From Thermanaerothrix daxensis (GTDB lineage Bacteria > Chloroflexota > Anaerolineae > Anaerolineales > Anaerolineaceae): DNA of 64,000 bases. The stretch lies in NCBI RefSeq assembly GCF_001306145.1, contig NZ_LGKO01000002.1:1116001-1180000 (forward strand), in the 5' to 3' direction. Position 1 is the first letter of the stretch. Each line of letters begins with the position of its first letter. Shown piece after piece: positions 1 through 7,817 of this stretch. The translations under genes were made by a program, and so were the position numbers. The notes beneath the pieces are model-generated. The model was given only the letters and a program-made list of their open reading frames with translations, searched no databases and was not told the origin of the DNA.

Positions 1-363
1 GGCAAGGACCACGAAATGCCCCTGCACGATATCACCTTTGTACCGCCGCGCGAAGAAATTTACATTGAGGATTTCGAAGAGGGAACCGTGCGTGAGGTCC
101 AGCTTCATGACGGGTCGGTGATCATGCTCAAGAAACTGGATCACGATTATGATCCCACTAATCTCTTCGAGGCTCTTCGGGTGCTTGAGGAAGCCAAACA
201 AAATAACTGGCTGGTTACTGGGATCATTTATGTCAACCCGAATGCCCCAACCATTTTTGATGCTTATGATCTCCCCGAGGAACCGCTAAATCGTCTGACC
301 GGAGATCGTTTACGCCCGCCGCGTGAATCGCTGAAGCAGATTAATCAAACCTTTGGGGTTTAG
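1..363 (+). CDS. 2-oxoacid:ferredoxin oxidoreductase beta subunit, C-terminal part (5' truncated by window)
   Basis: The reading frame is open from base 1 and runs to the TAG at 361-363, so about 120 C-terminal residues of a longer protein are seen. The pattern of a DPTNLFEALR segment, then GIIYVNPNAP and a short tail with RLTGDRLRPPR is typical of the C-terminal end of the thiamine-diphosphate (beta) subunit of KorB/PorB-type enzymes, which oxidise 2-oxoacids to acyl-CoA with ferredoxin as acceptor. The ThDP-binding core lies outside the window, so the substrate (2-oxoglutarate, pyruvate or other) cannot be decided. The first ATG in frame (base 16) is internal, not a start. A strong hairpin follows the stop codon. 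Confidence 0.8.
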   Translation, partial: GKDHEMPLHDITFVPPREEIYIEDFEEGTVREVQLHDGSVIMLKKLDHDYDPTNLFEALRVLEEAKQNNWLVTGIIYVNPNAPTIFDAYDLPEEPLNRLTGDRLRPPRESLKQINQTFGV

Positions 364-390
364 GCAACTCAACGTGGTTATCATTAAAAC

Positions 391-414
391 AAGCCCTGGG
401 GTATCCCAGGGCTT
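391..414. terminator. Bidirectional rho-independent terminator between convergent genes
   Basis: A perfect 10-bp stem (AAGCCCTGGG with CCCAGGGCTT) closes a GTAT loop. The minus-strand exit is followed by GTTTTAAT and the plus-strand exit by ATTT, so it probably ends the minus-strand sulfurtransferase operon, whose stop codon it overlaps, and also the oxidoreductase operon on the plus strand. Confidence 0.8.
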
Positions 415-1267
415 ATTTGCTTGCAGTTGCGATGGGATGAGAGGGGTCGCGAATCCATTCGCTCCAGGAGCCTACATACAGGCGAGCACCCCTTAAGCCA
501 GCAATTTCCATGGCTAACAAATGATGACAGGAAGTGACTCCAGAGCCACAATATACCACCACATCATCAGGTGGGGTGCCTTGAAGAAGATCGGTAAATT
601 CTTGCCGTAGCCGATCGGGGGACTTAAATGTACCATCTGGGTTCAGATTATTTTGGTGAAAACGGTTTACCGCACCCGGGATGTGACCGGCAACCGGGTC
701 AATGGGCTCAATTTCTCCCCGATAGCGCTCTGGGGCACGGGCATCAATCAAGAGGAAGCGGGGTTGCCTAATGTGCTGCTCAATCTCTGCGGTGGTGACT
801 ACCCAATGGAGATCCGGTTGGGTGTTAATCTTCACCGTGGGTGGATTGGTGTGGATGCCGCTTTCCGTTGGATAACCCAAGCGTACCCAGTGATCAAAAC
901 CGCCATCCAATACAGCCACGGCTTCGTGATGATAGAGTCGTAGCATCCACCATAAACGAGCCGCGAAAGCCCCTCCAACGGTATCGTAGACAACCACTTG
1001 TTTATTAGGATCAATGCCCCAACGGCACAGCCGTTTCAAAAATTCAGTGGCAGAGGGCAGGGGATGTCGCCCAGTTTGGGGTGTACGTGGGGCAGAGAGG
1101 TCGCGATCCAGGTCCGCATAGACGGCGCCGGGGATGTGGTTTTCTTGATAGGAGCGGAATCCCCACTCGGGTTGTGCCAGGTCAAAGCGGCAATCTACAA
1201 TGATCCAATCCGAACGATGCAGGTGAAGGTTTAGATCCTGAGGGGAGATTAGGGTGGTGTAGGCCAT
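413..1267 (-). CDS. Two-domain rhodanese-like sulfurtransferase (thiosulfate/3-mercaptopyruvate type)
   Basis: The 284-residue protein has two rhodanese domains, the usual architecture and length. The N-terminal domain (about 1-140) has DCRFDL and HIPGAVYADLD segments; the C-terminal domain (about 155-280) has LLIDARAPERYRG, HIPGAVN and the active-site loop CGSGVTS, whose cysteine would carry the persulfide. CGSGVT loops are typical of mercaptopyruvate sulfurtransferases, while thiosulfate sulfurtransferases often have CRKGVT, so 3-mercaptopyruvate is the likelier donor. No signal peptide, so cytoplasmic. It begins 2 bases after the nitroreductase stop and is probably the last gene of a peptidase-nitroreductase-sulfurtransferase operon. 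Confidence 0.88.
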   Translation of the reverse strand: MAYTTLISPQDLNLHLHRSDWIIVDCRFDLAQPEWGFRSYQENHIPGAVYADLDRDLSAPRTPQTGRHPLPSATEFLKRLCRWGIDPNKQVVVYDTVGGAFAARLWWMLRLYHHEAVAVLDGGFDHWVRLGYPTESGIHTNPPTVKINTQPDLHWVVTTAEIEQHIRQPRFLLIDARAPERYRGEIEPIDPVAGHIPGAVNRFHQNNLNPDGTFKSPDRLRQEFTDLLQGTPPDDVVVYCGSGVTSCHHLLAMEIAGLRGARLYVGSWSEWIRDPSHPIATASK

Positions 1268-1268
1268 G

Positions 1269-1925
1269 TTAGCACCCCCGATTTTCAGTAGGGATAGGAT
1301 TTGTGAAAGGTGAGGAAGGAGTCATTTCCAGTTGTGAGAAAGGTTGCCCCCACGTGCCCTCAAAAGCGATAGCCGCAAGGGGGAGCCGCAGGCGTGGAGA
1401 TTGTTCTTTTTCCAGTATATCCTCAGGTATCCCTTCCAAATTTTCGGCAGGATAGCCAATAGCCAGCATAATCACCGGGGTATACCCGGTAGGAATGTTA
1501 AATGCATGACGTGCTTTATCGGCATCAAAGCCACCCATAGGGCGCACATTCAAGCCCAGTGCGATAGCCTGAAGTATGAGGTTTTCATTTGCCAAACCGA
1601 GATCATGCAATGCTTTTGGATTGGGATGGCCGTCAGGACGAATTTCTTCAGCAATAGCCAGAATTAGCACCGGGGCACGGTTAGCCCATCTCTGGTTACC
1701 AGGAGTCAGGCATTCTCGTGCCTTTTGGAGCGCCTCAGGATCTCGCTCATCAAATACGAGGTAACGCCAGGGCTGCAAGTTATTGCTGGAAGGGGCGGAG
1801 CGCGCCGCTTCCAGCAAAAGTCGAATTTTCCAGATCTCTACGGGGCGTTGGGGGTCCATCAAACGAGATGAACGACGTTGGGCTATCAGTGGATGAAGGT
1901 TGGTTGAAGGCTGAAAAGTTTCCAT
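1269..1925 (-). CDS. Nitroreductase family FMN oxidoreductase
   Basis: A 218-residue nitroreductase-fold protein. The N-terminal RRSSRLMDPQRPV and the following ARSAPSSNNLQPWRYLVF segment are the FMN-binding signature of the family, and GLNVRPMGGFD with VIMLAIGYPAE form the typical C-terminal half. Such enzymes use NAD(P)H to reduce nitroaromatics, quinones or flavins; the true substrate is not predictable. An alternative GTG start lies at 1934, but the ATG at 1925 is preferred because AGAGGGTGA sits in front of it at ribosome-binding distance. It lies 21 bases downstream of the P1 peptidase gene on the same strand. Confidence 0.87.
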   Translation of the reverse strand: METFQPSTNLHPLIAQRRSSRLMDPQRPVEIWKIRLLLEAARSAPSSNNLQPWRYLVFDERDPEALQKARECLTPGNQRWANRAPVLILAIAEEIRPDGHPNPKALHDLGLANENLILQAIALGLNVRPMGGFDADKARHAFNIPTGYTPVIMLAIGYPAENLEGIPEDILEKEQSPRLRLPLAAIAFEGTWGQPFSQLEMTPSSPFTNPIPTENRGC

Positions 1926-1946
1926 GAGTTTCACCCTCTTGCGCGT

Positions 1947-2954
1947 TTACCAGGTTGTTGCTGTGGGTAGCCCTGCCGCTGGTTCGGCAAAGTGAACGGC
2001 GTTTATAATGGCCTCTGCCATGACCTGGGCAGCAAAGGCTCCTACTATGTTAACATCAGCATTTCGCTCACCAGTAGCAAGTGCAAAAATGGTATCCCCA
2101 TCTAACATCGTATGGGCAGGTCGGATTGTTTGAGCCAGGCCGTCCTGGGCCATTTGAGCCACGCGGGTAATTTGTTCTCTGTTCAACCGGGCGTTGGTGG
2201 CTACAACCCCAATAACCGTGTTCCGGCGTGTGGCGAAGCGCAAGGCTGAGCGCCCAACCAGACTGCGCATTACAAATAATGTGTTGGCAAACTTCTCGGT
2301 TTCGCCAATGCGTTTGGGGCCTATCTGAAGCGGACGTGCTCCCGCCAGGATTTTTCCACTGCGAGGATCCACTACATCTCCCAAGGCATTAACCGCCACG
2401 AGGGCTCCGACGACAACGCCATTGCCAATGCTAATACTGGCTGTTCCCAGCCCAGATTTCATTGCCTGTTTGATTCCCAGAATTTTTCCCACCGTAGCTC
2501 CCATGCCCGCTCCCACGTTGCCCTGCGCGGTATTGGGAGTCGTGGCATTCAAACATGCCTGATAACCCATGGTAGCATCCGGGCGAACTCTCGGGTCGCC
2601 TACATCCAGATCGAAGAGGATGGCAGAGGGGACGATGGGCACATGGGTAACCCCCACATCGAAGCCAATATTTCGTTCCTCAAGGTAACGCATTACTCCA
2701 CTGGCGGCGTCCAGGCCAAATGCTGAGCCCCCGGCAAGGACAATGGCATGGACTTTTTCAACCAGATGGACTGGTCGAAGAAGATCGGTTTCGCGGGTAC
2801 CCGGAGCGCCCCCTCGCTGGTCAACTCCTGCCGTGGCTCCTTTAGGGCATAAGACAACCGTGCATCCGGTTAAGGCTTCTTCATGCTGAGCGTGTCCTAC
2901 CAGGATACCGGGTACATCCGTAATGGATTGGTGAAAATTGCTCGACATTGTCAT
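1947..2954 (-). CDS. P1 (S58/DmpA-like) family peptidase
   Basis: The 335-residue protein starts with SITDVPGILVGHAQ, a hallmark of the DmpA/P1 peptidase family, and contains VLAGGSAFGLDAASGVM and GNVGAGMGATVGK, both family signatures. Near the C-terminus MLDGDTIFALATGE covers the region where family members self-process to expose the N-terminal nucleophile; here the likely nucleophile is threonine rather than the serine of DmpA, an assignment made by eye. Members are aminopeptidases or amidases acting on small amide substrates. No signal peptide. The start codon lies only 6 bases after a TATAGT box, with no ribosome-binding site, suggesting a leaderless mRNA. Confidence 0.86.
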   Translation of the reverse strand: MTMSSNFHQSITDVPGILVGHAQHEEALTGCTVVLCPKGATAGVDQRGGAPGTRETDLLRPVHLVEKVHAIVLAGGSAFGLDAASGVMRYLEERNIGFDVGVTHVPIVPSAILFDLDVGDPRVRPDATMGYQACLNATTPNTAQGNVGAGMGATVGKILGIKQAMKSGLGTASISIGNGVVVGALVAVNALGDVVDPRSGKILAGARPLQIGPKRIGETEKFANTLFVMRSLVGRSALRFATRRNTVIGVVATNARLNREQITRVAQMAQDGLAQTIRPAHTMLDGDTIFALATGERNADVNIVGAFAAQVMAEAIINAVHFAEPAAGLPTATTW

Positions 2955-2960
2955 TCTTGC

Positions 2961-2966
2961 ACTATA
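2961..2966 (-). promoter_or_regulatory. -10 box six bases before the P1 peptidase start
   Basis: On the minus strand TATAGT is followed by GCAAGA and then ATG. No purine-rich Shine-Dalgarno sequence lies in between. No convincing -35 is present at 16-18 bases, so this is a moderate call that gains weight from similar arrangements elsewhere in the window. Confidence 0.5.
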
Positions 2967-3048
2967 ATTTGGGGTTATAACTCATAATCCATTATAACAG
3001 CCCAGGCACCATCCTGAGCGGCAGAGCAACCTTGTTTGGAGGTAAATC

Positions 3049-4548
3049 ATGGTACCGGCGCGTAATGAGGAGACAGGTAATGGGGTCATTGCTTTTGTAG
3101 TCTTTGGGGTAACGGGTGATCTTACACGGCGTAAGTTAATTCCAGCGCTCTATGAACTGGCAATCAGCGGGCGCCTGCCTCAACCCCTGTATATCCTTGG
3201 GTTTGCTCGGCGGGATTGGAGTGATGAGTTCTTGCGAGAGACCCTGCGCCAGGCGGTTCTGGAGCATGCTCGCACAAAACCGATTAGCATGCCAACTCTA
3301 GAGCGCTTGCTGGCAAATGCTTATTATATCCGTTCAACCTTTGAGGATTTAGAAGGATATCATCGCCTGGCAACAATGCTCAAATCCCTGCGTGTGGATC
3401 ACGTGTTATATTACTTGGCCACTCCTCCCGAAGAGTACGTAACCATTGTGCAACGCATTGGGGAGGTGCGCCTGAACAAGCGAGGGAACGGCTGGACACG
3501 CATTGTGATCGAAAAACCCTATGGGAATGATCTGGAGTCGGCTCAGGCTTTAGAGGCTGAGGTGCATAGCGTCTTTTCAGAGAAGCAAGTGTATCGGATT
3601 GATCATTATCTTGGTAAGGAAACTGTCCAGAACATTCTGGTTTTGCGCTTTGCCAATGCCATCTTTGAGCCTTTGTGGAACCACAAGTATGTAGATCACG
3701 TACAAATTACTGTCGCTGAAACTGACGGAATTGGCACACGAGCCGGTTATTACGACCGTGCGGGTGTAATCCGGGATATGTTCCAAAATCACTTGCTCCA
3801 GTTGCTCGCCTTAACGGCCATGGAAGCTCCTTGGGCCTTTAATGCGGATGCGGTTCGTGATGAGAAGGTCAAAGTGTTGAAAGCCTTACGTCCACTGCGA
3901 GGCAAAGAGGCGTTGGCGAACACGTTTCGGGCTCAGTATGTTTCGGGGTTTATTGAGGGACAACGCGTGCCTGGTTACAAAGACGAACCGGGGGTACCGG
4001 CAAATTCGGTCACCGAAACTTTTCTAGCCGTGCGTCTTTTTGTGGATAACTGGCGCTGGGCGGGTGTGCCTTTTTATCTGCGCTCGGGTAAGCGCTTGCC
4101 AGTACGTTGCACTGAGGTTGTCATTCAGTTCCGTCAGATGCCCCTCTCGCTTTTCAACTGGCACAACGTAGCCGGTGAAGCCCCCAATGCTCTGGTTTTA
4201 CGCTTGCAGCCCAACGAGGGCATTGCACTTGAATTCGGTGCCAAAGCACCGGGTCCAGTAAACCAGATCACGCCGGTCAAACTGGAATTCAGTTACCAGG
4301 AAACTTTCGGTGTGCAACCACCGGAGGCGTATGAGCGGCTTCTTCTGGATGCTCTGCTGGGAGATGCCACACTGTTTACTCGCTCGGATGAGGTGCTGGC
4401 GCAATGGTCGTTCACGTCAGAAATTCTGAAGGCATGGCAAGAATATCCGGTGCGCAACCTGCCCGTCTATGAGTCAGGAACATGGGGACCACCAGGTGCC
4501 GATGATTTTATTCGACAGGATGGCCGGGCGTGGCGAAATCTGGTATAA
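3049..4548 (+). CDS. zwf: Glucose-6-phosphate 1-dehydrogenase
   Basis: Full-length (499 residues) NAD(P)-dependent glucose-6-phosphate dehydrogenase, first enzyme of the oxidative pentose phosphate pathway. The N-terminal dinucleotide fold has [13 protein letters not shown] (GxxGDLxxRK). The catalytic signature [13 protein letters not shown] follows at about 182-194, with the EKPYGND loop before it, and [10 protein letters not shown] in the C-terminal half is also conserved. The start has a good ribosome-binding site (GGAGGT at 3038-3043). No 6-phosphogluconolactonase or gluconate dehydrogenase gene lies next to it. It converges with the zinc-ribbon gene, with only 3 bases between stop codons. 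Confidence 0.95.
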   Translation: MVPARNEETGNGVIAFVVFGVTGDLTRRKLIPALYELAISGRLPQPLYILGFARRDWSDEFLRETLRQAVLEHARTKPISMPTLERLLANAYYIRSTFEDLEGYHRLATMLKSLRVDHVLYYLATPPEEYVTIVQRIGEVRLNKRGNGWTRIVIEKPYGNDLESAQALEAEVHSVFSEKQVYRIDHYLGKETVQNILVLRFANAIFEPLWNHKYVDHVQITVAETDGIGTRAGYYDRAGVIRDMFQNHLLQLLALTAMEAPWAFNADAVRDEKVKVLKALRPLRGKEALANTFRAQYVSGFIEGQRVPGYKDEPGVPANSVTETFLAVRLFVDNWRWAGVPFYLRSGKRLPVRCTEVVIQFRQMPLSLFNWHNVAGEAPNALVLRLQPNEGIALEFGAKAPGPVNQITPVKLEFSYQETFGVQPPEAYERLLLDALLGDATLFTRSDEVLAQWSFTSEILKAWQEYPVRNLPVYESGTWGPPGADDFIRQDGRAWRNLV

Positions 4549-4551
4549 GGA

Positions 4552-5145
4552 CTAAGCGGCAGGGAGTTGCGTCCCACATTGAGAGCAACGGTTGGCGTGA
4601 GCCGGAAGGGTTGCACCGCAGTTAGGGCAAACGGGAGAAAAGGTGCCTGGTAAAGGCGCACCACAGGCCACGCAGTGAGAGTGGTCAGGCGTATTTGGAG
4701 TCCGGCAGTATTCACATACAAGGCGACCAAGGGCCTGGGAGATCCTTTCTCCAGCCCCATATAGGCGGGCTGTGGCATCAATGGTTTCCCAAATCTCGCG
4801 GGTCAATTGGAGTGATTCGATATCCTGAGCCAAATCGTCCATACGATCGAGCAACTGCCAGGGATTACGAAGCAAACTGAGCATGGTGACCCCCAAACTG
4901 GCGGCTACATTCCAAAGAGCCTGTTCTCCCACCTGCACAATAAGGCCCTTGGGAGTTCTCTGCAGACTAATGCCCACGGCAGTTTTCCCTCCGGAAGATA
5001 TGTCTTCACGGGTGCAAATCTGCAGGGCAATTTTAGGGCCACTGCCAATCTGGGTGACCCGAAACCCACCGCGATTAAACCGTGCGGTTAGCGCATTGGC
5101 GAGGTCTTCAGGAGTGATTGGCCCATAATAGATGCGTTGTTCCAT
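4552..5145 (-). CDS. Double zinc-ribbon protein of unknown function
   Basis: A 197-residue soluble protein. The C-terminal 55 residues carry two treble-clef/zinc-ribbon units: CEYCRTPNTPDHSHCVACG and CPNCGATLPAHANRCSQCG, each with two CxxC knuckles. The N-terminal 130 residues have no motif I recognise; they contain a short hydrophobic stretch around AALWNVAASLGVTMLSLL and a helix-rich segment. Such C-terminal double ribbons are frequent in small uncharacterised bacterial and archaeal proteins. The start codon is 9 bases from the palindromic -10 sequence shared with the divergent SH3 gene. Confidence 0.75.
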   Translation of the reverse strand: MEQRIYYGPITPEDLANALTARFNRGGFRVTQIGSGPKIALQICTREDISSGGKTAVGISLQRTPKGLIVQVGEQALWNVAASLGVTMLSLLRNPWQLLDRMDDLAQDIESLQLTREIWETIDATARLYGAGERISQALGRLVCEYCRTPNTPDHSHCVACGAPLPGTFSPVCPNCGATLPAHANRCSQCGTQLPAA

Positions 5146-5153
5146 GGTGAATT

Positions 5154-5163
5154 GATTATAATC
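5154..5163. promoter_or_regulatory. Palindromic -10 element shared by divergent promoters
   Basis: GATTATAATC is a perfect palindrome, so TATAAT reads on both strands. On the minus strand it lies 9 bases before the zinc-ribbon start; on the plus strand it lies upstream of the SH3 gene. Clear TTGACA-like -35 boxes were not found on either side. Confidence 0.55.
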
Positions 5164-5203
5164 TGGATCAAATCATTTGGGTTCCAGTTTGGGAAGGAGC
5201 ATA

Positions 5204-5830
5204 ATGACCTTGAAACGTTTCTGGGTGTTAGTGGCCCTGTTGGTAATCGTAGGGCTCTTATTTGTTCAGCCGCTCTTTTCGGATTCAGATGCTCGGGCAC
5301 AAATTCCCACAGTGGATATTCCGACGGTGACCAGTACCCCTAGCGGTCCCATGGTCACAGTTAAGGCCGGATTGGGTGAGGATTTCGTCAATGTGCGATC
5401 CGGTCCGGGTGGGGTTTATCCGCGCATAGGGGTTTTGCTTTTGGGGCAAAAAGTGCCCGCAAAAGGACGCTCTCCAGGGGGGGAATGGATCATGATTGAA
5501 TACCCCGGGGTACCGGGTGGGGTGGGTTGGGTTTATGCGGCTCGGGTGGATGTAACACCAGGAGCTGAATTACCGATTGTGGAGCCGCCCCCCACGGTAA
5601 CCCCACAAACCACGCCAACCATTGACCCCACTCTGGCCGCTCAGTTTGTCTTTACCCCCCAGCCCACACGTCTGCCCACTTTCACGCCGGCCCCTTCTTT
5701 GGTGGTCCCCACTTTCACCGATGCCAGTGCACCGAGCGGCGCCGCTGGGGTGCCAGCGGGGTTGGTGATTATTGTTCTGCTCTCCGTGGGAATCCTGGTT
5801 GGAATTTTTGCTTTCCTCCAAGGGCGCTAG
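5204..5830 (+). CDS. Secreted/membrane-anchored SH3-domain protein
   Basis: About 208 residues. An N-terminal signal or anchor (RFWVLVALLVIVGLLF) is followed by a bacterial SH3 domain (about 45-120) with the typical NVRSGPGGVYPRIG motif and GEWIMIEYPG; then a Pro/Thr-rich linker (about 120-175) and a C-terminal membrane helix (LVIIVLLSVGILVGIFAFL). SH3b domains usually bind cell-wall peptides or mediate surface contacts. The ATG at 5204 is chosen over an in-frame TTG at 5177 because GGAAGGAG (5192-5199) stands directly in front of it. The gene converges with the hydrolase gene. Confidence 0.8.
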   Translation: MTLKRFWVLVALLVIVGLLFVQPLFSDSDARAQIPTVDIPTVTSTPSGPMVTVKAGLGEDFVNVRSGPGGVYPRIGVLLLGQKVPAKGRSPGGEWIMIEYPGVPGGVGWVYAARVDVTPGAELPIVEPPPTVTPQTTPTIDPTLAAQFVFTPQPTRLPTFTPAPSLVVPTFTDASAPSGAAGVPAGLVIIVLLSVGILVGIFAFLQGR

Positions 5831-5842
5831 AGGATAAGACGA

Positions 5843-6517
5843 TCAGACACCCTGGGCATTAAAACCCAAAAACTCTAACATAGCGTGCAGGCAGCGGGCG
5901 CTGACCCGATGCCCCACATTATCCAGACAGGTTGTAACCTTAGCGCCAGTTGTCTCGAGTGCTTCGATGCACTCCTTGGCTCGCTCCAACGGGACAATTT
6001 CATCATTGTATCCGTGGGCGAGAAAGCAGGCTTTCCCTGAGAGCAATCCGGGGCGCAAAGCCTTCTTCCCCCCTTTGGGTAAGAAACCCGCAAGTATCAC
6101 CAGCCGATTAACTCGTTCGGGAAACAGAAGAGTAAAGGTGAGTGCCATGGCTGCTCCCTGGCTGAATCCCATGAGATCTACTGGGATCGCAGGTAAAGAA
6201 AAGCTAGTCAGCCACTCGACCATATCGTCTTTTAGCTTTAGTGCAGATTGAGCAAAGGTTTCCCAAGGAGCAGGTCGTTCGGGAGTAGGGGGTACCCAGG
6301 CGTATCCCCCCGGTTCGGCAGTGTAGGGGGCTTGGGGCGCAAAAATCCAGCGATTGGGGGCCATACGGCGGATAAAGATTTCCATTGAATGTTCGTCGCC
6401 GGTCCATCCATGCAACGCAATAAGAGGCGGTGCCTGCGGATCTTCGGAAGTAGGTCGAACGACTGTTATAGGACGACGATCAAAGAGATGTGTCTGGGCA
6501 TGTTCAAGAGCGACCAT
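5843..6517 (-). CDS. Alpha/beta hydrolase (phospholipase/carboxylesterase type)
   Basis: The 224-residue protein has the fold elements of the small carboxylesterase/dienelactone-hydrolase group: LIALHGWTGDEHSM (oxyanion loop), nucleophile elbow GFSQGAAMAL with the serine, an aspartate in AHGYNDEIVP, and the histidine in NVGHRVSARCL. These form a complete Ser-Asp-His triad. It likely hydrolyses short acyl esters in the cytoplasm; no signal peptide. The start overlaps the end of the upstream small membrane protein gene by 14 bases, so it is the last gene of a three-gene operon with the patatin. Confidence 0.85.
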   Translation of the reverse strand: MVALEHAQTHLFDRRPITVVRPTSEDPQAPPLIALHGWTGDEHSMEIFIRRMAPNRWIFAPQAPYTAEPGGYAWVPPTPERPAPWETFAQSALKLKDDMVEWLTSFSLPAIPVDLMGFSQGAAMALTFTLLFPERVNRLVILAGFLPKGGKKALRPGLLSGKACFLAHGYNDEIVPLERAKECIEALETTGAKVTTCLDNVGHRVSARCLHAMLEFLGFNAQGV

Positions 6518-6725
6518 GTTTTACAATCCAATCCCATAGGGCCAGGGTGAGAAGAATCAATCCAATGGGCAATAAAGCGCTCAGCAGGCAAAGTAAACCA
6601 AGACCTGCTGCGGGTAACCCATACAACCAGGCAACCAGTCCCAGGCCGATTATGAAGAGAATAAGCAGGCTACCAACGATCAACCGAAATGTGGTCTGAC
6701 GGGCGTATTGACGCAGATCACGCAT
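6504..6725 (-). CDS. Small two-helix membrane protein
   Basis: A 73-residue protein with a short basic N-terminus (MRDLRQYARQ) and two or three closely spaced hydrophobic segments covering residues 13-66. No family recognised. It is probably a real gene: it sits 8 bases after the patatin stop codon, has a purine-rich GGAAGAG upstream, and its end overlaps the hydrolase start by 14 bases, the spacing expected of translationally coupled genes. Function unknown; its position between two lipid- or ester-acting hydrolases suggests a membrane-linked role, which is speculation. Confidence 0.65.
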   Translation of the reverse strand: MRDLRQYARQTTFRLIVGSLLILFIIGLGLVAWLYGLPAAGLGLLCLLSALLPIGLILLTLALWDWIVKHGRS

Positions 6726-6733
6726 AGCGGGGT

Positions 6734-7651
6734 CTACTCTTCCAAGGGGCGGATGGATTCGGGAGGGGGTGGGCTTTGAAAGCGGCGGAGCAGACCCTGC
6801 GGCCAGGACAAAGCATGGTGGATAGCTTCCAATGCCTCTTCGACTGATTGTTCGCCTGACTGGATGAGGACTTGAGGGTCTACTTTGTCCAGTATGCCAA
6901 ATTGATTAACATCGGGGCGCAGAATAACATCGGGTTTTTCAACCTGCATGCGAAGTTCTGCTAACATGCGTGAGGTAATATCAATGGATTGGATGTAAAT
7001 ACGAAATGCTTGACTGATGCGCAGGTTGGAGATCTGACTTAGAAGAGGAGGAAGGATGGGGGGCGTGGGGATAGGGTTGAAATCGGGTAATTCCTGCCAC
7101 TTTTCGGGGACGGGGGAAAGACACACGGCGATCACAGGTAATTTAGGGGCTAGCCAGCGGGCTACCGCCACGGGCACGGGATCAAGCACGCCCCCGTCAA
7201 CCAGTTCTGCCTGGCCGATCTTCTGGGGAGGGAAGATGCCGGGAATGGCGATTGTCGCCAGGATGGCATCCAACACAGATCCCCGATTTAACACATATTC
7301 CTGCTTGGTATGGAGATCCACAGCAGTACAGGCAAAGGGAATAAGCAGGCGGTCAAATGTCAGGCCGGCCAGGAAGCGTTCCAGAAAAGGTACAACCTGT
7401 CCCAACCCCAGAAGGGAAGGCCCATCCTGTGGTCGTCGAACAAAATAATTGATGCGATTGAGTTCTTCCAACGCGTCAGAAAGCTGAGACACGGAATAAC
7501 CAGCTGCAAATAAGGCACCAACAACCCCGCCAGCACTGGTACCTGCAATGGCTTTAATCTTGATCCCCTCTTTTTCAAGGCGCTGGATAACCCCCAAATG
7601 GGCGATTCCTTTCACCCCACCGCCGCCTAACGCCAACGCAACCTCGGTCAT
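6734..7651 (-). CDS. Patatin-like phospholipase
   Basis: A 305-residue patatin-family protein of the RssA/YchK type. The glycine-rich oxyanion hole (ALGGGGVKGIAHLG) is at the N-terminus, the nucleophile serine is in AGTSAGGVVGAL (GxSxG), and the aspartate of the Ser-Asp dyad is in VDGGVLDPVPV. These enzymes are lipid acyl hydrolases. The C-terminal 100 residues are less conserved. A good ribosome-binding site (AGGGAGGAG) precedes the start and a TATAAT sequence lies further upstream on the minus strand, near 7700. First gene of the operon with the small membrane protein and the hydrolase. Confidence 0.9.
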   Translation of the reverse strand: MTEVALALGGGGVKGIAHLGVIQRLEKEGIKIKAIAGTSAGGVVGALFAAGYSVSQLSDALEELNRINYFVRRPQDGPSLLGLGQVVPFLERFLAGLTFDRLLIPFACTAVDLHTKQEYVLNRGSVLDAILATIAIPGIFPPQKIGQAELVDGGVLDPVPVAVARWLAPKLPVIAVCLSPVPEKWQELPDFNPIPTPPILPPLLSQISNLRISQAFRIYIQSIDITSRMLAELRMQVEKPDVILRPDVNQFGILDKVDPQVLIQSGEQSVEEALEAIHHALSWPQGLLRRFQSPPPPESIRPLEE

Positions 7652-7817
7652 GCTTGCTCCTCCCTACGTCTCTGAGAAGGTATCGTTGTACCGGATTCAT
7701 TATAATCCGAGTATTGGGGGCGTGCGTGGAGAAGAGGGGAAAGAAATCCGCGGATGAAAAAAACGATTGCGATTAGAATTGAGGGGTTGATCCTGGAATA
7801 TTGAGTTGAGTAAGGTA

